From Holdemanella hominis (lineage in GTDB: Bacteria; Bacillota_I; Bacilli_A; Erysipelotrichales; Erysipelotrichaceae): a DNA stretch of 64,000 nucleotides. Below the pieces are notes generated by a model that worked only from the letters and a program-made list of their open reading frames with translations, did no database searches and was not told the DNA's origin. The translations under genes and the position numbers were made by a program. The stretch spans positions 62,001 to 126,000 of the forward strand of contig NZ_JACRWH010000001.1 in the NCBI RefSeq assembly GCF_014306155.1, written 5' to 3'. Positions 1 through 8,947 of the stretch are shown piece after piece (the stretch's first letter is position 1; each line of letters opens with the position of its first letter).

Positions 1-93
1 GTCATAAAGCGCCTTAATAAAGTTGTTACGGTTTTTTCCTTTTAAACTCAATTCGCCATAACGAATTAAGATATGATTATAACGATAAGCCAT
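1..93 (-). CDS. thiI: tRNA 4-thiouridine sulfurtransferase ThiI, N-terminal fragment
   Basis: Only the first 31 codons lie in the window; the gene runs off its left edge. The visible start reads MAYRYNHILIRYGELSLKGK, the characteristic ThiI N-terminus (ferredoxin-like domain preceding THUMP). ThiI uses persulfide sulfur from a cysteine desulfurase to make 4-thiouridine in tRNA, and in some species thiamine thiazole. The start codon overlaps the 3' end of the upstream desulfurase gene by 17 bases, so the two are probably translationally coupled and functional partners. Identity rests on a short but distinctive segment. Confidence 0.85.
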   Translation of the reverse strand, partial: MAYRYNHILIRYGELSLKGKNRNNFIKALYD

Positions 94-1207
94 AATTCTC
101 TATAATCTCCTTACATGTTTCTATAAAATATTTTGCCTCTTCCAAAGTATTCTCATTAGAAAAAGATAAACGAATTCCATGTGTCGCATCAAATTCTGAC
201 TTGTGCATAGCCAATAACACTTCAGAAGCATTCGTATTTTGTGATGAACAAGTACTTTTTGCGGATACACAAATTCCCTTTTGATCCAAAGCGTTCAATA
301 AGACTTCACTTGTTATTTGATCAAATGAAATATTGAGAATATAAGGAATCGCATCTTTTGGCGAATGTACATGCGCACCATTGATTTTAGTTAATTCTTC
401 ACGCAAATATTGGTTGATTTTTAAAACATGATCATAAGCCTTTGATTGTTCCTCTAAAGCTAAACGAATTGTCTTTGCCAAAACAATATTCGCCGGTGCA
501 TTCTCTGTTCCACCACGAAGTCCTTGTTCCTGTTGTCCACCTTGAATAATTGGAACAAGTTGAATCTTCTTTTTCTTCATTAAAATGGCACTACCCTTTA
601 GACCATGAATCTTATGTGCAGAGATCGTAGCCATATCTAGTTTTTCAAAAGGAATATCAATTTTTGAAAAACTCTGTACACAATCCACATGAAATACACA
701 CGTTGGATTTTGGTGTACAATTTTTTCTAGTTCTAAAATAGGATTGATAGCTCCCATTTCATTATTCACATGCATAACCGATACTAAAATTGTATCTTTA
801 CGCATATGAGATTTTAAGCATTCTGGTGTAACAATTCCATCTTCATTAATTGGAAGAAATTCAACTTCAAATCCAAAACGCTTCAAAAACTCCATCGCAT
901 GACGAACACTCGAATGCTCAACATTGCTTGTGAGTACATGATGACCTCGATGTTCATTGGCCAAGGCATATCCTACAATAGCTAAAGTGTTTGATTCACT
1001 AGCAGCTGATGTAAAGATAATTTCACTTGGATCTACATGAAGCATAGAAGCAATATTTGATCGACTTTTTTCCATGAGCGAACTTGCCTGGCGACCAGCC
1101 GCATGCAAACTATCTGGGTTGCCATAACAAGTTTCTAACACTTGCCCATAAACACGACGAACCTCTGTACGTACAGAGGTTGTCGAAGCATTATCAAAAT
1201 AAATCAT
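77..1207 (-). CDS. Cysteine desulfurase, NifS/IscS family
   Basis: PLP-dependent enzyme of 376 residues that releases sulfur from cysteine as a protein-bound persulfide. Visible features are the N-terminal YFDNASTT, the NPDSLHAAGR segment, the PLP-lysine motif SAHKIHG in mid-protein and a mobile cysteine loop near STCSSQ. Length is usual for the family. The gene lies between ezrA (the ezrA stop and this start share one base) and thiI, as in the Bacillus nifZ-thiI pair, so its main job is probably sulfur supply for tRNA thiolation rather than general Fe-S assembly. The partner assignment is inferred from context. Confidence 0.92.
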   Translation of the reverse strand: MIYFDNASTTSVRTEVRRVYGQVLETCYGNPDSLHAAGRQASSLMEKSRSNIASMLHVDPSEIIFTSAASESNTLAIVGYALANEHRGHHVLTSNVEHSSVRHAMEFLKRFGFEVEFLPINEDGIVTPECLKSHMRKDTILVSVMHVNNEMGAINPILELEKIVHQNPTCVFHVDCVQSFSKIDIPFEKLDMATISAHKIHGLKGSAILMKKKKIQLVPIIQGGQQEQGLRGGTENAPANIVLAKTIRLALEEQSKAYDHVLKINQYLREELTKINGAHVHSPKDAIPYILNISFDQITSEVLLNALDQKGICVSAKSTCSSQNTNASEVLLAMHKSEFDATHGIRLSFSNENTLEEAKYFIETCKEIIENYGLSL

Positions 1208-2982
1208 TACTGCACCTGGTTCATGACAGCAGGATCTTTTTGAGCTACTAACTTCTCATAAATTCCTGGGTGCATGTTTTCGATTGCTTGAATCGCAATC
1301 TTAAGTGCACGAGTATATTCTCCATTTTGGAAACATAACTCAGCACGAGTTAAATCCGAATCCATTTGTGCATGCGTACTACGGAAACGGTTACCAAACA
1401 CAATCGCATTTTCTACCATAACGGCAACACCGACTAAATTGTTTGCGTTATTGTATAACTTATATACAAAGTCGATGGCATCCTGCAAATCTGCATTTAA
1501 TGTTTGTACATCTAATGGTGAGTGATCCAACACTACACGAACACGTTGAATCAAGCGTTCGCCTTCTTTTAAATCTGCAGAAAATTGAGATGAGATACTA
1601 GGCAAATGACGTGTTACTGTATTTAAACGTACTTCATTTAAAATCAATTGTAATTTTGTCAATTGTTTTTTAGCACGTGATTCATCACTGCTTGCTCCCA
1701 CTAACATCTCTTTCATATCCTTGACTTGATCGTGGAATTCATTAACATCTTCTGAAAATTTACGATAACCATGAACTACATCTACGCTAGGACGTTGATT
1801 TTGTTTCAATTCTTTTTGAATTTCATCACGACGATTTGATAAATCTTCCATTTGGATTTGTGCCAAAGAGAAGCGGTGTGTCCAATCTTCTAGACCAAAA
1901 CGATCTTTAATATTGGCATAAAGCGCCATAATTTCCTCAAGTTCCTGACCAATGACATTAACTAGATCTAAATTAGATTGAAGACTTACATGGATTTCAT
2001 CATAAGCTTCTTTTTCATTCGTTACATCATCTTGTAATGCTAGAATGTGATCTCCAATGATTTCCAAGTTTTCTTGTGCCATTTCAAATTCACCTGCATC
2101 CAATTGATCAATTGAACTAGACAAAGCACTTTGAATGGTTGTTAATTTTTCTTCTGGTTCTAAATAAGATAAGTCGATATCTTTTTCCTGTAATTCCTTA
2201 ATGTGCAAACGAACTTCGTTGATTGCACGAGGCAATACATTTTTGGCCTTTTCATATAGTCCAGGGAAGGCTGCAATTTTAGAGCTAATCTCATCCACCA
2301 TTTTTGAGATTTTTTCTTGTTCTTCCTTTGCCTTGTTAAATTCTGAAGCAAACATCCACTCTTCAAAATTAGAGAATTCATTTTCAATTTCCTCTAAGCA
2401 TGAATCTACATAATTAACAGATCCATAAAATGAAGAACGATTATCTTGGTAAACAGTTTTCACATTGCGAAAACGCTCTTTTAAAGCATTTGCCGATTCA
2501 CGAACCTCTGTTTCACGAGCCAAGACATGATCTAATGACTGAGTAACAATACGAATTCTTTCTTTTGTCTCATCCATCATTGTTTCTAAATCGTCCATAG
2601 CTCGCATAGATTTACGAAGACGATGTCTAGAAACATAATCATCTGCTTCATTAAACAAATCATCACAAGCACTTAAGTTTTTTTGACAAGTATCATATTT
2701 TGGAGTCAAGCTTTTCACTTTATCCATGATATCATCATTCACTCTTGCGAATGCCGATGCTTTGTTGAACTTGTAGGCCAAGGAATTGTTACGAATTTCA
2801 TTCATTTCGATCTCAAGATCTGAAAGTCGTTTCGACGCCTTTTTACGTTTGATCATACGCATAATGATCCAAATCAAAATCAAGACTAGAATTGCTATAC
2901 AAAGATAGATAATTACAGTCACAGAAAGTTGATTTCGAATGAACGCGTATACTGATCGAAAGAAATTCAAAACACTATCCAT
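1207..2982 (-). CDS. ezrA: Septation ring formation regulator EzrA
   Basis: Membrane-anchored cell-division protein that restrains FtsZ ring formation and links the ring to wall synthesis. It is 591 residues from the start chosen here. One transmembrane helix lies at about residues 18-42 (VTVIIYLCIAILVLILIWII), followed by a short basic stretch and more than 500 residues of charged coiled coil, the classical spectrin-like EzrA layout. The start at 2982 is set by a GGAGG about 8 bases upstream; an in-frame upstream extension has no such site and is not conserved in character. It forms an operon with the desulfurase and thiI, as in other Bacillota. Confidence 0.9.
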   Translation of the reverse strand: MDSVLNFFRSVYAFIRNQLSVTVIIYLCIAILVLILIWIIMRMIKRKKASKRLSDLEIEMNEIRNNSLAYKFNKASAFARVNDDIMDKVKSLTPKYDTCQKNLSACDDLFNEADDYVSRHRLRKSMRAMDDLETMMDETKERIRIVTQSLDHVLARETEVRESANALKERFRNVKTVYQDNRSSFYGSVNYVDSCLEEIENEFSNFEEWMFASEFNKAKEEQEKISKMVDEISSKIAAFPGLYEKAKNVLPRAINEVRLHIKELQEKDIDLSYLEPEEKLTTIQSALSSSIDQLDAGEFEMAQENLEIIGDHILALQDDVTNEKEAYDEIHVSLQSNLDLVNVIGQELEEIMALYANIKDRFGLEDWTHRFSLAQIQMEDLSNRRDEIQKELKQNQRPSVDVVHGYRKFSEDVNEFHDQVKDMKEMLVGASSDESRAKKQLTKLQLILNEVRLNTVTRHLPSISSQFSADLKEGERLIQRVRVVLDHSPLDVQTLNADLQDAIDFVYKLYNNANNLVGVAVMVENAIVFGNRFRSTHAQMDSDLTRAELCFQNGEYTRALKIAIQAIENMHPGIYEKLVAQKDPAVMNQVQ

Positions 2983-3045
2983 AGTGGTACCTCCTTGCAA
3001 ACCATTCTTATTATAGCAAAACTTCAAAATCATTGCATCATTTTC

Positions 3046-3074
3046 TTGATTTTATTAATATTCTTTGATATGAT
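3046..3074 (+). promoter_or_regulatory. Sigma-A type promoter of rpsD
   Basis: TTGATT (3046-3051), exactly 17 bases, then TATGAT (3069-3074). It points toward rpsD and leaves a leader of roughly 165 nt before the start codon. Confidence 0.7.
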
Positions 3075-3081
3075 ACATAAG

Positions 3082-3248
3082 CATAAATTGATAGCAGCAT
3101 ACAAAGTTAAAGGATATGCGTTGCAGCCTTATTAAGCGATATGAGTAAGCTAATAGCTGATAGCGGAAAGTATCATTGTCAACACAGCCTTTAAAGATTT
3201 GTACTGTTATTGTTTTGTGAATGATATAAAACAATAGGAGGAAAAATT
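3082..3248 (+). promoter_or_regulatory. Long rpsD leader, candidate S4 autoregulatory RNA
   Basis: About 165 nt of transcribed leader separates the promoter from rpsD. In Bacillus subtilis S4 represses rpsD translation by binding its own leader, so an autoregulatory structure is expected here. Purine-rich and self-complementary patches are visible, but I did not fold it and cannot assign the S4 motif with certainty. A GGAGG lies just before the start. Confidence 0.45.
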
Positions 3249-3857
3249 ATGTCAAGAAACACAGGAAGCGTTTGGAAGAAGTCACGCCGCCTTGGATTCT
3301 CAGTATTAGAAACTGGTGAAGAATTAACTCGTCGTAACACAATTCCAGGACAACACGGAAATGCTCGTCGTCCAAAATTAACAAACTACGGTATCCAATT
3401 ACAGGAAAAACAAAGAATTCGTCACACTTACCAATTAAGTGAAAAACAATTCTACAACACTTACTTAAAAGCAAGTAAAAAAGCTGGTTCTGCTGGTGAA
3501 AACTTCTTAGTAATGTTGGAATCTCGTTTAGATAACATCGTTTATCGTATGGGATTTGCACGTACTCGTCGTGCTAGCCGTCAGTTAGTAAACCACGGAC
3601 ACGTATTAGTAGATGGTAAGAAAGTAGATATCCCTAGTTTCCAAGTAAAACCAGGACAAGTTATCGAAATTCGTGAACGCGCTAAAAACTTAAGCGTAAT
3701 CAACGAAGCTTTAGAAGCTGCAACAGCAACTGTTGATTTTGTTGAAGTAAACAAAGATGCTAAGAAAGGTACTTATGTTCGTTACCCAGAACGTAAAGAA
3801 CTATTCACAGCTCAAGAAATCAACGAATTGTTAGTAGTAGAATTCTACAACCGTTAA
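3249..3857 (+). CDS. rpsD: 30S ribosomal protein S4
   Basis: Primary 16S rRNA-binding protein that nucleates assembly of the small-subunit body. It has 202 residues, the usual length for the short cysteine-free S4 form. The S4 RNA-binding domain is clear from about residue 91 (SRLDNIVYRMGFARTRRASR) and ends with conserved VVEFYNR. It is a single-gene transcription unit, as in Bacillus, with its own promoter, long leader and strong terminator. Codon use is noticeably more biased than that of its neighbours, as expected for a highly expressed protein. Confidence 0.98.
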   Translation: MSRNTGSVWKKSRRLGFSVLETGEELTRRNTIPGQHGNARRPKLTNYGIQLQEKQRIRHTYQLSEKQFYNTYLKASKKAGSAGENFLVMLESRLDNIVYRMGFARTRRASRQLVNHGHVLVDGKKVDIPSFQVKPGQVIEIRERAKNLSVINEALEAATATVDFVEVNKDAKKGTYVRYPERKELFTAQEINELLVVEFYNR

Positions 3858-3876
3858 TCTTAGGCATAGAACAAGA

Positions 3877-3904
3877 AAGAAGCGAATTGATCGCTTCTTT
3901 TTTT
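3877..3904 (+). terminator. Rho-independent terminator of rpsD
   Basis: Perfect 9-bp stem AAGAAGCGA / TCGCTTCTT with a 5-base loop, followed by a run of T. Confidence 0.9.
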
Positions 3905-3943
3905 GTGGATGTGTTTTCTTAATTCATGTATTTTATCTGTTGA

Positions 3944-4252
3944 TCAACGTAGAAAATCAACTTTTTCAGCTACAAAGCCATAGTTTAGATATACCCTGTC
4001 ATCCTTCTGGTATTTACGCGAATGAATACGACCATTAATTCCCACATAGTCTCCAATCTTACACGAAGCACTTACAGTTTCTGCGAGACCTCGCCATACT
4101 TCAACGATTACATCATCACTTTCATAAACACCTTCTGAATTTGGAAAATTACGCTGCACTCGAATTGGAAGCTCACAAGTTTTTAATCCATTGCTTGTCT
4201 CCTTTAACATTGGCATGTCCGTAATTTTTCCCACGATACTAAACGCATTCAT
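3944..4252 (-). CDS. ssb: Single-stranded DNA-binding protein (short form)
   Basis: OB-fold ssDNA-binding protein of 102 residues. The start MNAFSIVGKITDMP and the central strands (DVIVEVWRGLAE, IGDYVGINGRIHS) follow the SSB pattern. The protein ends right after the OB fold: it has no glycine/glutamine-rich linker and no acidic C-terminal tip, the part that recruits partner proteins in housekeeping SSBs. It may therefore be an accessory SSB, comparable in length to Bacillus SsbB used in transformation, rather than the replication SSB. It has its own GGAGG and stands alone. Confidence 0.85.
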   Translation of the reverse strand: MNAFSIVGKITDMPMLKETSNGLKTCELPIRVQRNFPNSEGVYESDDVIVEVWRGLAETVSASCKIGDYVGINGRIHSRKYQKDDRVYLNYGFVAEKVDFLR

Positions 4253-4340
4253 AATTGATTATCCTCCTTCAACTCTGACCACCATATTTATCACCATCCT
4301 TCTTCAATGATATTCTACAAATATGTCACATATAAAACAA

Positions 4341-4371
4341 ACGACCTATCTTATCTATAGGTCGTCTTTTT
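4341..4371. terminator. Bidirectional hairpin between ssb and the M16 genes
   Basis: Stem ACGACCTAT / ATAGGTCGT with a 7-base loop and T-rich tails on both strands. It probably ends the minus-strand M16 transcript. Confidence 0.65.
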
Positions 4372-4426
4372 ATGCGTTTTACATGCGTTTTTCCCCTCTA
4401 ATTTGCTAAAAAAAACACAAATTAGA

Positions 4427-5680
4427 TCAGATAGAGTCATTCGGAAGAATTTTTGTCACACAAGAATGTGAGAAATCCAAATTCTTAATATAGGCATGTA
4501 CTTGCTCAATTTCCATATTTTGAATGCTATTTAAATTTTCAATATAGTCATACTCCTCAAAGTGACTTCGAAGTAAATCATTGGCCAAGCCATCAAAATG
4601 ATCTAAGCCACGCAAATTATTCGCGATTGCCTGTGCATGCAACGACTGATAGTCTTCATTAGAAATCGACTTATTCTGTACAAGCTCATTTACAAGTTCA
4701 ATAAAGGCATTTGGATTTACTGTTTGAGCATAAAACAAGATATAACTATGATCCAAAGTAAAGTCCGCTTCTGCGCCTACAAACTGTGTAAAGATTCTTT
4801 GATCTAGCCATTCCTGAAAATTAGGATTTAAAGGACCCATGATAGAATCTAACCACATATTCACCGCAAAGTCTTTTTCGAATGCTTCTTCCTTTGTCTT
4901 GCAAGCATCCATCTTATAACCAACACATACAAATGGCTGATGAATATCCATATGATCGACATACTCTTTGCGATTTACTTCCTTTGGCTCTTCCTTAAAG
5001 ACACGCTCAATCTTTTTATTTAACTTACTCAAAACATCTTTTTGACATTCCTTGATCCAATCCATGATTTCATTTGTATCTTTTCCAGTTACACCCACAA
5101 GACACAATTTACTAGGATCATAATTTAATGCATAAAATTGTTTTAAATCCTCCATGCTCATATCTTGAATATCTTCTTTTGAACCGAGTACATCAACTTT
5201 CATTGGATGATATTGAAATAAAGAAATCAAAGTTTCCTTAAAAAGACGTTGTTCAGGCGATTGTTGATACATATCATATTCACTAAGAATAATCCCCTTT
5301 TCTTTTTCAATCGTTTCATTTGTCACATCTAAATTTTCGACAAAATCCAATAAAAGTTTTAATGACTTTTTCACATCCGCCGTAGTCGAAAAATAAAATG
5401 CCGTTTCTGTATAAGAAGTATATGCATTTGTAGAACACTGTAGGTTCGCAAATAAATCACTTACATCTTCTCCATCCAAATAAAACATTTGATGCTCTAA
5501 ATAGTGCGCAATTCCACTCTTATGTCTAACCACTTGCCCATCTACGCTTTGATCAATATCAAACCCTCCTACTTTAGCTCCTAAAAGAAATAGTGATTTT
5601 TGATAATCCGGTTTATGTACAAGAATCACCTGTAAACCATTTGACAATGTTTCCTTTTTAATATCCAAATTATAATTCAT
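4427..5680 (-). CDS. ymfH: M16 family zinc peptidase, YmfH-like (catalytic member)
   Basis: Zinc metallopeptidase of the insulinase/pitrilysin family, 417 residues from the ATG at 5680. The inverted zinc motif HYLEH lies near residue 67, with a downstream acidic segment (EKEKGIILSEYDMY) that supplies the third ligand. The ATG at 5680 has GGAGAAAG upstream; the longer frame has only an ATT start. Its start overlaps the 3' end of the neighbouring ymfF-like gene by 11 bases. In other Bacillota this pair is made together, and this subunit is taken to be the catalytic one. Its natural substrate is unknown. Confidence 0.85.
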   Translation of the reverse strand: MNYNLDIKKETLSNGLQVILVHKPDYQKSLFLLGAKVGGFDIDQSVDGQVVRHKSGIAHYLEHQMFYLDGEDVSDLFANLQCSTNAYTSYTETAFYFSTTADVKKSLKLLLDFVENLDVTNETIEKEKGIILSEYDMYQQSPEQRLFKETLISLFQYHPMKVDVLGSKEDIQDMSMEDLKQFYALNYDPSKLCLVGVTGKDTNEIMDWIKECQKDVLSKLNKKIERVFKEEPKEVNRKEYVDHMDIHQPFVCVGYKMDACKTKEEAFEKDFAVNMWLDSIMGPLNPNFQEWLDQRIFTQFVGAEADFTLDHSYILFYAQTVNPNAFIELVNELVQNKSISNEDYQSLHAQAIANNLRGLDHFDGLANDLLRSHFEEYDYIENLNSIQNMEIEQVHAYIKNLDFSHSCVTKILPNDSI

Positions 5681-6869
5681 TTTCTTTCTCCGCAACAATG
5701 GCCACTGAAGCCAAATTCAATCGTAAGGCAACACGTGAAATATCTTCCTTTGTCACCTTCATAATTCTCTCAATTCTTTGCTCAGGCGTGAGCTGGCGAT
5801 GTAAAAGATCATCTAAAAAAGCTTGCGCAATCAAAGATTGAGCATGATCTAATCCACTAATAATACGGTCCTTATAGTCCATCTTTGCGATTTCTAAATA
5901 TCGATCATCATAATCCATGTTCAATAATCGATCTATTTGTGTTTCTATCAAATTTAATACTTTTGTGACATCCTTACGATTCACACCCGTATGAATTAAC
6001 AAAGCTCCATCAAAGCGAATAATAGAAGAGCTTATAGAATAACAAAGACTATTCTTTTCACGAATTTCATCAAACATTAAATTCTTCTGGCTTTGCCCCA
6101 AAATACTATTTAAAATTAGTTCAGCCTCATAATCCGAACTTGAAATATCAACACCTGTCGAATAGACTTGCGAAATACAAGTTTGCGCAATATCCTTTTC
6201 AAAGGTTTTATAGCTTGTTTCTACGCGAGGAAGCAATGTTCTTTCCGATATAAAAGCACAATGCGAATCTAAACTATCAATATAATCATACAATTCATCC
6301 GTTACATAACCACAGATATAGAAGTGTTTTGCCATATCCATATATAATGTATAGGCTTTTTTCACATCCTCTAAAGTAAGTGTCGCTAAATCTTTTAAAC
6401 TTCCCTGCACAGGAATTGAAATAGAATGTTTAGCATGTGCCATCTCAAAGGCACACATACAAGACAAGCTGGCCGGATCATCCATTTGTGCCAACAATCT
6501 ATTTTTTAACAAATACACTGACTCCTTAAAGTTTTCCTCATCCAATACAGAATGAAACAGAACTTCATCCATAATATCTTTAATTTTATCTAAATAGCTT
6601 CTATCTTCAATCCAGTCTGGACGGACAAACTGAAAACGAACATCGAGTTGAACAAGATCTCCATAAGATGTTAAACCATAAGACACCTTTGTTCCATAAG
6701 CACGATTTAAGGTAGAAGCTAATTTTTGTTTCGAATTCATTTTCTGCGTTTTCGCCTTCATCATATACACAAGCACGTTTAAAGCACTAATTGTATTTCG
6801 ATGAAAAGGCATCATGGTTTTACAAGAAACATAAACATCACTAAATTTTTGCGTTTGTATATAGTTCAT
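5670..6869 (-). CDS. ymfF: M16 peptidase-like protein, YmfF-like (non-catalytic partner)
   Basis: A 399-residue M16-fold protein that lacks an HxxEH zinc motif, so it should be inactive alone. A mid-protein segment FDEIREKNSLCYSISS matches the R/Y pair that M16 partner subunits contribute to substrate binding. The start at 6869 follows a GGAGG about 8 bases upstream. It is first in a two-gene operon with the catalytic M16 gene, 11-base overlap. A heterodimeric protease is the natural reading, by analogy with known M16 pairs. It is not a close match to mitochondrial processing peptidase. Confidence 0.82.
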   Translation of the reverse strand: MNYIQTQKFSDVYVSCKTMMPFHRNTISALNVLVYMMKAKTQKMNSKQKLASTLNRAYGTKVSYGLTSYGDLVQLDVRFQFVRPDWIEDRSYLDKIKDIMDEVLFHSVLDEENFKESVYLLKNRLLAQMDDPASLSCMCAFEMAHAKHSISIPVQGSLKDLATLTLEDVKKAYTLYMDMAKHFYICGYVTDELYDYIDSLDSHCAFISERTLLPRVETSYKTFEKDIAQTCISQVYSTGVDISSSDYEAELILNSILGQSQKNLMFDEIREKNSLCYSISSSIIRFDGALLIHTGVNRKDVTKVLNLIETQIDRLLNMDYDDRYLEIAKMDYKDRIISGLDHAQSLIAQAFLDDLLHRQLTPEQRIERIMKVTKEDISRVALRLNLASVAIVAEKENEL

Positions 6870-6911
6870 AAGTAAACCTCCTTGAAAATATATTAATAAT
6901 TCTACCACAAA

Positions 6912-6944
6912 AACAAAAAAAAAGGCTAGAATTCAATCTAGCCT
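6912..6944 (-). terminator. Terminator overlapping the stop codon of the NlpC/P60 gene
   Basis: Stem AGGCTAGA / TCTAGCCT with a 6-base loop and a long T run. The TAG stop codon of the gene is itself part of the stem. Confidence 0.9.
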
Positions 6945-8182
6945 ACGTGAACGTATCCAATTAATGCCTTGTCACAAGAAACGCTTGATACAACAGTCTG
7001 GCTTCCATACCATCCACCATGAACTGCTTGTCCGTTTCCAATGTAAATAGCAACATGTCCTGAATAAACAATAATGTCACCTGCAACTGGACTTGATGTG
7101 ATTGTACCAAGACTCAAATAGTCTTCTGGCCAACCGTGGAAATTAATTCCAACAGCTCTCAAAGCATTAGTAACTAACATTGTACAATCTTGTGTAGTTC
7201 CTACTTGTGCTAATGCAGCAGCAGCAATTGCTGAACTGTTCACACTTGGGGTTGGAGCTACATAATCTTTAGCTGGAGCATCAGGAGTCGATGGCTGTGC
7301 TGGCGCTTGTGTTGTAGTTGTTGTTGTGCTTTGAGCTGGAGCACTTTGAGTAGTTGATTGTGCTGGAGCCTGAGATTGAGTCGTTGTATCTTGAGTTGGA
7401 GTTGTTTCCTCAGAAGGGGTTACTTCAGTCGCAACACCATTTTCATCAATCTTATATCCATCTTTTTCGGCATTTTTAATCAAATCACCATTTTCATCGA
7501 ACGCATATTTAGTACCTTCGATTTCAACGATTTGATTCTTAGTTACTTCACCGTTTTCTGCATAATACAATTTTTGACCGTTGATCTCTTGCCATCCTGT
7601 ACGGAAAGTACCGTCTTCTTGAGTGAAATATGTTTTTCCGTCTACATCAAATTGACCTATAGCCATCTTTCCATCTTCACCAAAGAAATACTTCTGGCCA
7701 TCGATTTCCTGCCATCCTGTTACACAATTTCCATCGGCATCAAAATAATATTTCGAACCATTTTCTTCAACCCAGTTTGTTGAAGTTTTGTTTCCTTTTT
7801 CATCGTAGTATGATTTACCATCATTACTCCAACCATGAAGAAGAACACCTTCTTTTTGGAAATTATACTCACTACCCTGAATTGTCACAGAACCTCTTGC
7901 AGCAGTTCCGTCTTGTTGGAAATAGTAAGTTTCATCTGAAACAGTCTGCCATCCAAACTGCATTTCTCCTTTATTATTGAAATAATAAAGTTCCTTATCG
8001 ATTTTTGTTAAACCAGTAGCTGTCTGACGATTTGATTTTAAAACATAATAACGATCTGCGCCTTCACCATGCCATCCTGGTTGAACTTCTTTGGCATACA
8101 TTGTCGAAACAATTGGTCCAGAAGTCAATAGACATAGGCTTACGGCTAAAATTTTACTGTGCTTTTCGATAAAATTCATCAT
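6938..8182 (-). CDS. Secreted NlpC/P60 cell-wall hydrolase with choline-binding-type repeats
   Basis: Exported wall protein, about 414 residues. A signal peptide (hydrophobic stretch ILAVSLCLLTSGPIVS ending near AKE) is followed by about nine cell-wall-binding repeats with GW, YYF and DG signatures (residues 35-255). A Thr/Gln/Pro/Ala-rich linker (256-310) leads to a C-terminal NlpC/P60 domain. The domain shows the likely catalytic cysteine in QDCTMLV and histidine in SGHVAIYIG. It probably cleaves peptidoglycan stem peptides at the cell surface. Two ATGs are adjacent; the one at 8179 is better spaced from GAGGTGAT. It is a paralogue of the gene at 20230-21303, sharing the same N- and C-terminal ends. 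Confidence 0.87.
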   Translation of the reverse strand: MMNFIEKHSKILAVSLCLLTSGPIVSTMYAKEVQPGWHGEGADRYYVLKSNRQTATGLTKIDKELYYFNNKGEMQFGWQTVSDETYYFQQDGTAARGSVTIQGSEYNFQKEGVLLHGWSNDGKSYYDEKGNKTSTNWVEENGSKYYFDADGNCVTGWQEIDGQKYFFGEDGKMAIGQFDVDGKTYFTQEDGTFRTGWQEINGQKLYYAENGEVTKNQIVEIEGTKYAFDENGDLIKNAEKDGYKIDENGVATEVTPSEETTPTQDTTTQSQAPAQSTTQSAPAQSTTTTTTQAPAQPSTPDAPAKDYVAPTPSVNSSAIAAAALAQVGTTQDCTMLVTNALRAVGINFHGWPEDYLSLGTITSSPVAGDIIVYSGHVAIYIGNGQAVHGGWYGSQTVVSSVSCDKALIGYVHVG

Positions 8183-8294
8183 ATCACCTCTTCGTTACAA
8201 CACCTGAAGTTTAACAAGATTTAAATTTTGTTGCAAATTTTCGCAAAAAAATTATTTACACTTTTTAGTAATTAATTTCTTAAATATTTCTTAA

Positions 8295-8312
8295 TACACT
8301 TTATATAAAGTA
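8295..8312. repeat. 18-bp sequence with a 14-bp palindrome, shared with the cas9 upstream region
   Basis: TACACTTTATATAAAGTA occurs here and identically at 36848-36865. Both copies lie 110-130 bp upstream of a minus-strand start codon (the NlpC/P60 gene and cas9). It may be an operator for a shared regulator; the surrounding 200-bp gap holds no gene. Confidence 0.4.
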
Positions 8313-8386
8313 TCTAAATATAAATTATGGTAAATTATGTGATTTTGTAAAAAATTGTACATAATTTATAAAATGTATAACATTGT

Positions 8387-8947
8387 CTACAAATCGTGAA
8401 CAAATCTATCCTGTTCTAAGATTATTCGTATCAATCCTAAAAGCCATAAAAGAATCACTATACCGACAAGAATTAAGCCGCCTATTGAAAGCCATTTTAA
8501 GCAATTTATTACCAAATATACACTTGCAGAATTCATACCTTTTACAAGCCAAATAGAACACCAAACGTATTTAAATCCATTTAAAATTATAATAATTCGA
8601 TATTTTTGAGCCAAAATCAACAATCCTACAATCCCCATTATGTCTATCAGTTTTATACAACTAACAACACCAGCAATATTCAATGATGGATTTGAAATCA
8701 CATAATATATGATACGTATCAAAACACTCGATTCATAGTTGGATAAGTGGGCCTGCAAATTGAACAAACTTTCATAATCAGTTATAAAAAATAATTTAGA
8801 AAATAATATTAACTGCCAAATATTCTGCCATAACCAGTATATGGTTATAAATACAATAAAAATAAAGATTCGCTTTTCAAACGAATCTACATAACGATCA
8901 ATCAACTTTAAGATTTTCAAGCCAATCCTCTCCCTTAAGTTCTTCAT
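8387..8947 (-). CDS. Hypothetical multi-pass membrane protein
   Basis: I do not recognise this protein. About 186 residues with perhaps four hydrophobic segments (around residues 27-50, 88-112, 119-135 and 150-177), very rich in Ile and Leu. The ATG at 8947 lies inside trmL (50-base overlap) with only a weak AGGA. A TTG at 8920 is preceded by GGGAGAGG at good spacing and would cut the overlap to 23 bases, so the true start may be there. It follows rdgB and trmL on the same strand and is probably cotranscribed. No function can be inferred from the context. Confidence 0.6.
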   Translation of the reverse strand: MKNLRERIGLKILKLIDRYVDSFEKRIFIFIVFITIYWLWQNIWQLILFSKLFFITDYESLFNLQAHLSNYESSVLIRIIYYVISNPSLNIAGVVSCIKLIDIMGIVGLLILAQKYRIIIILNGFKYVWCSIWLVKGMNSASVYLVINCLKWLSIGGLILVGIVILLWLLGLIRIILEQDRFVHDL

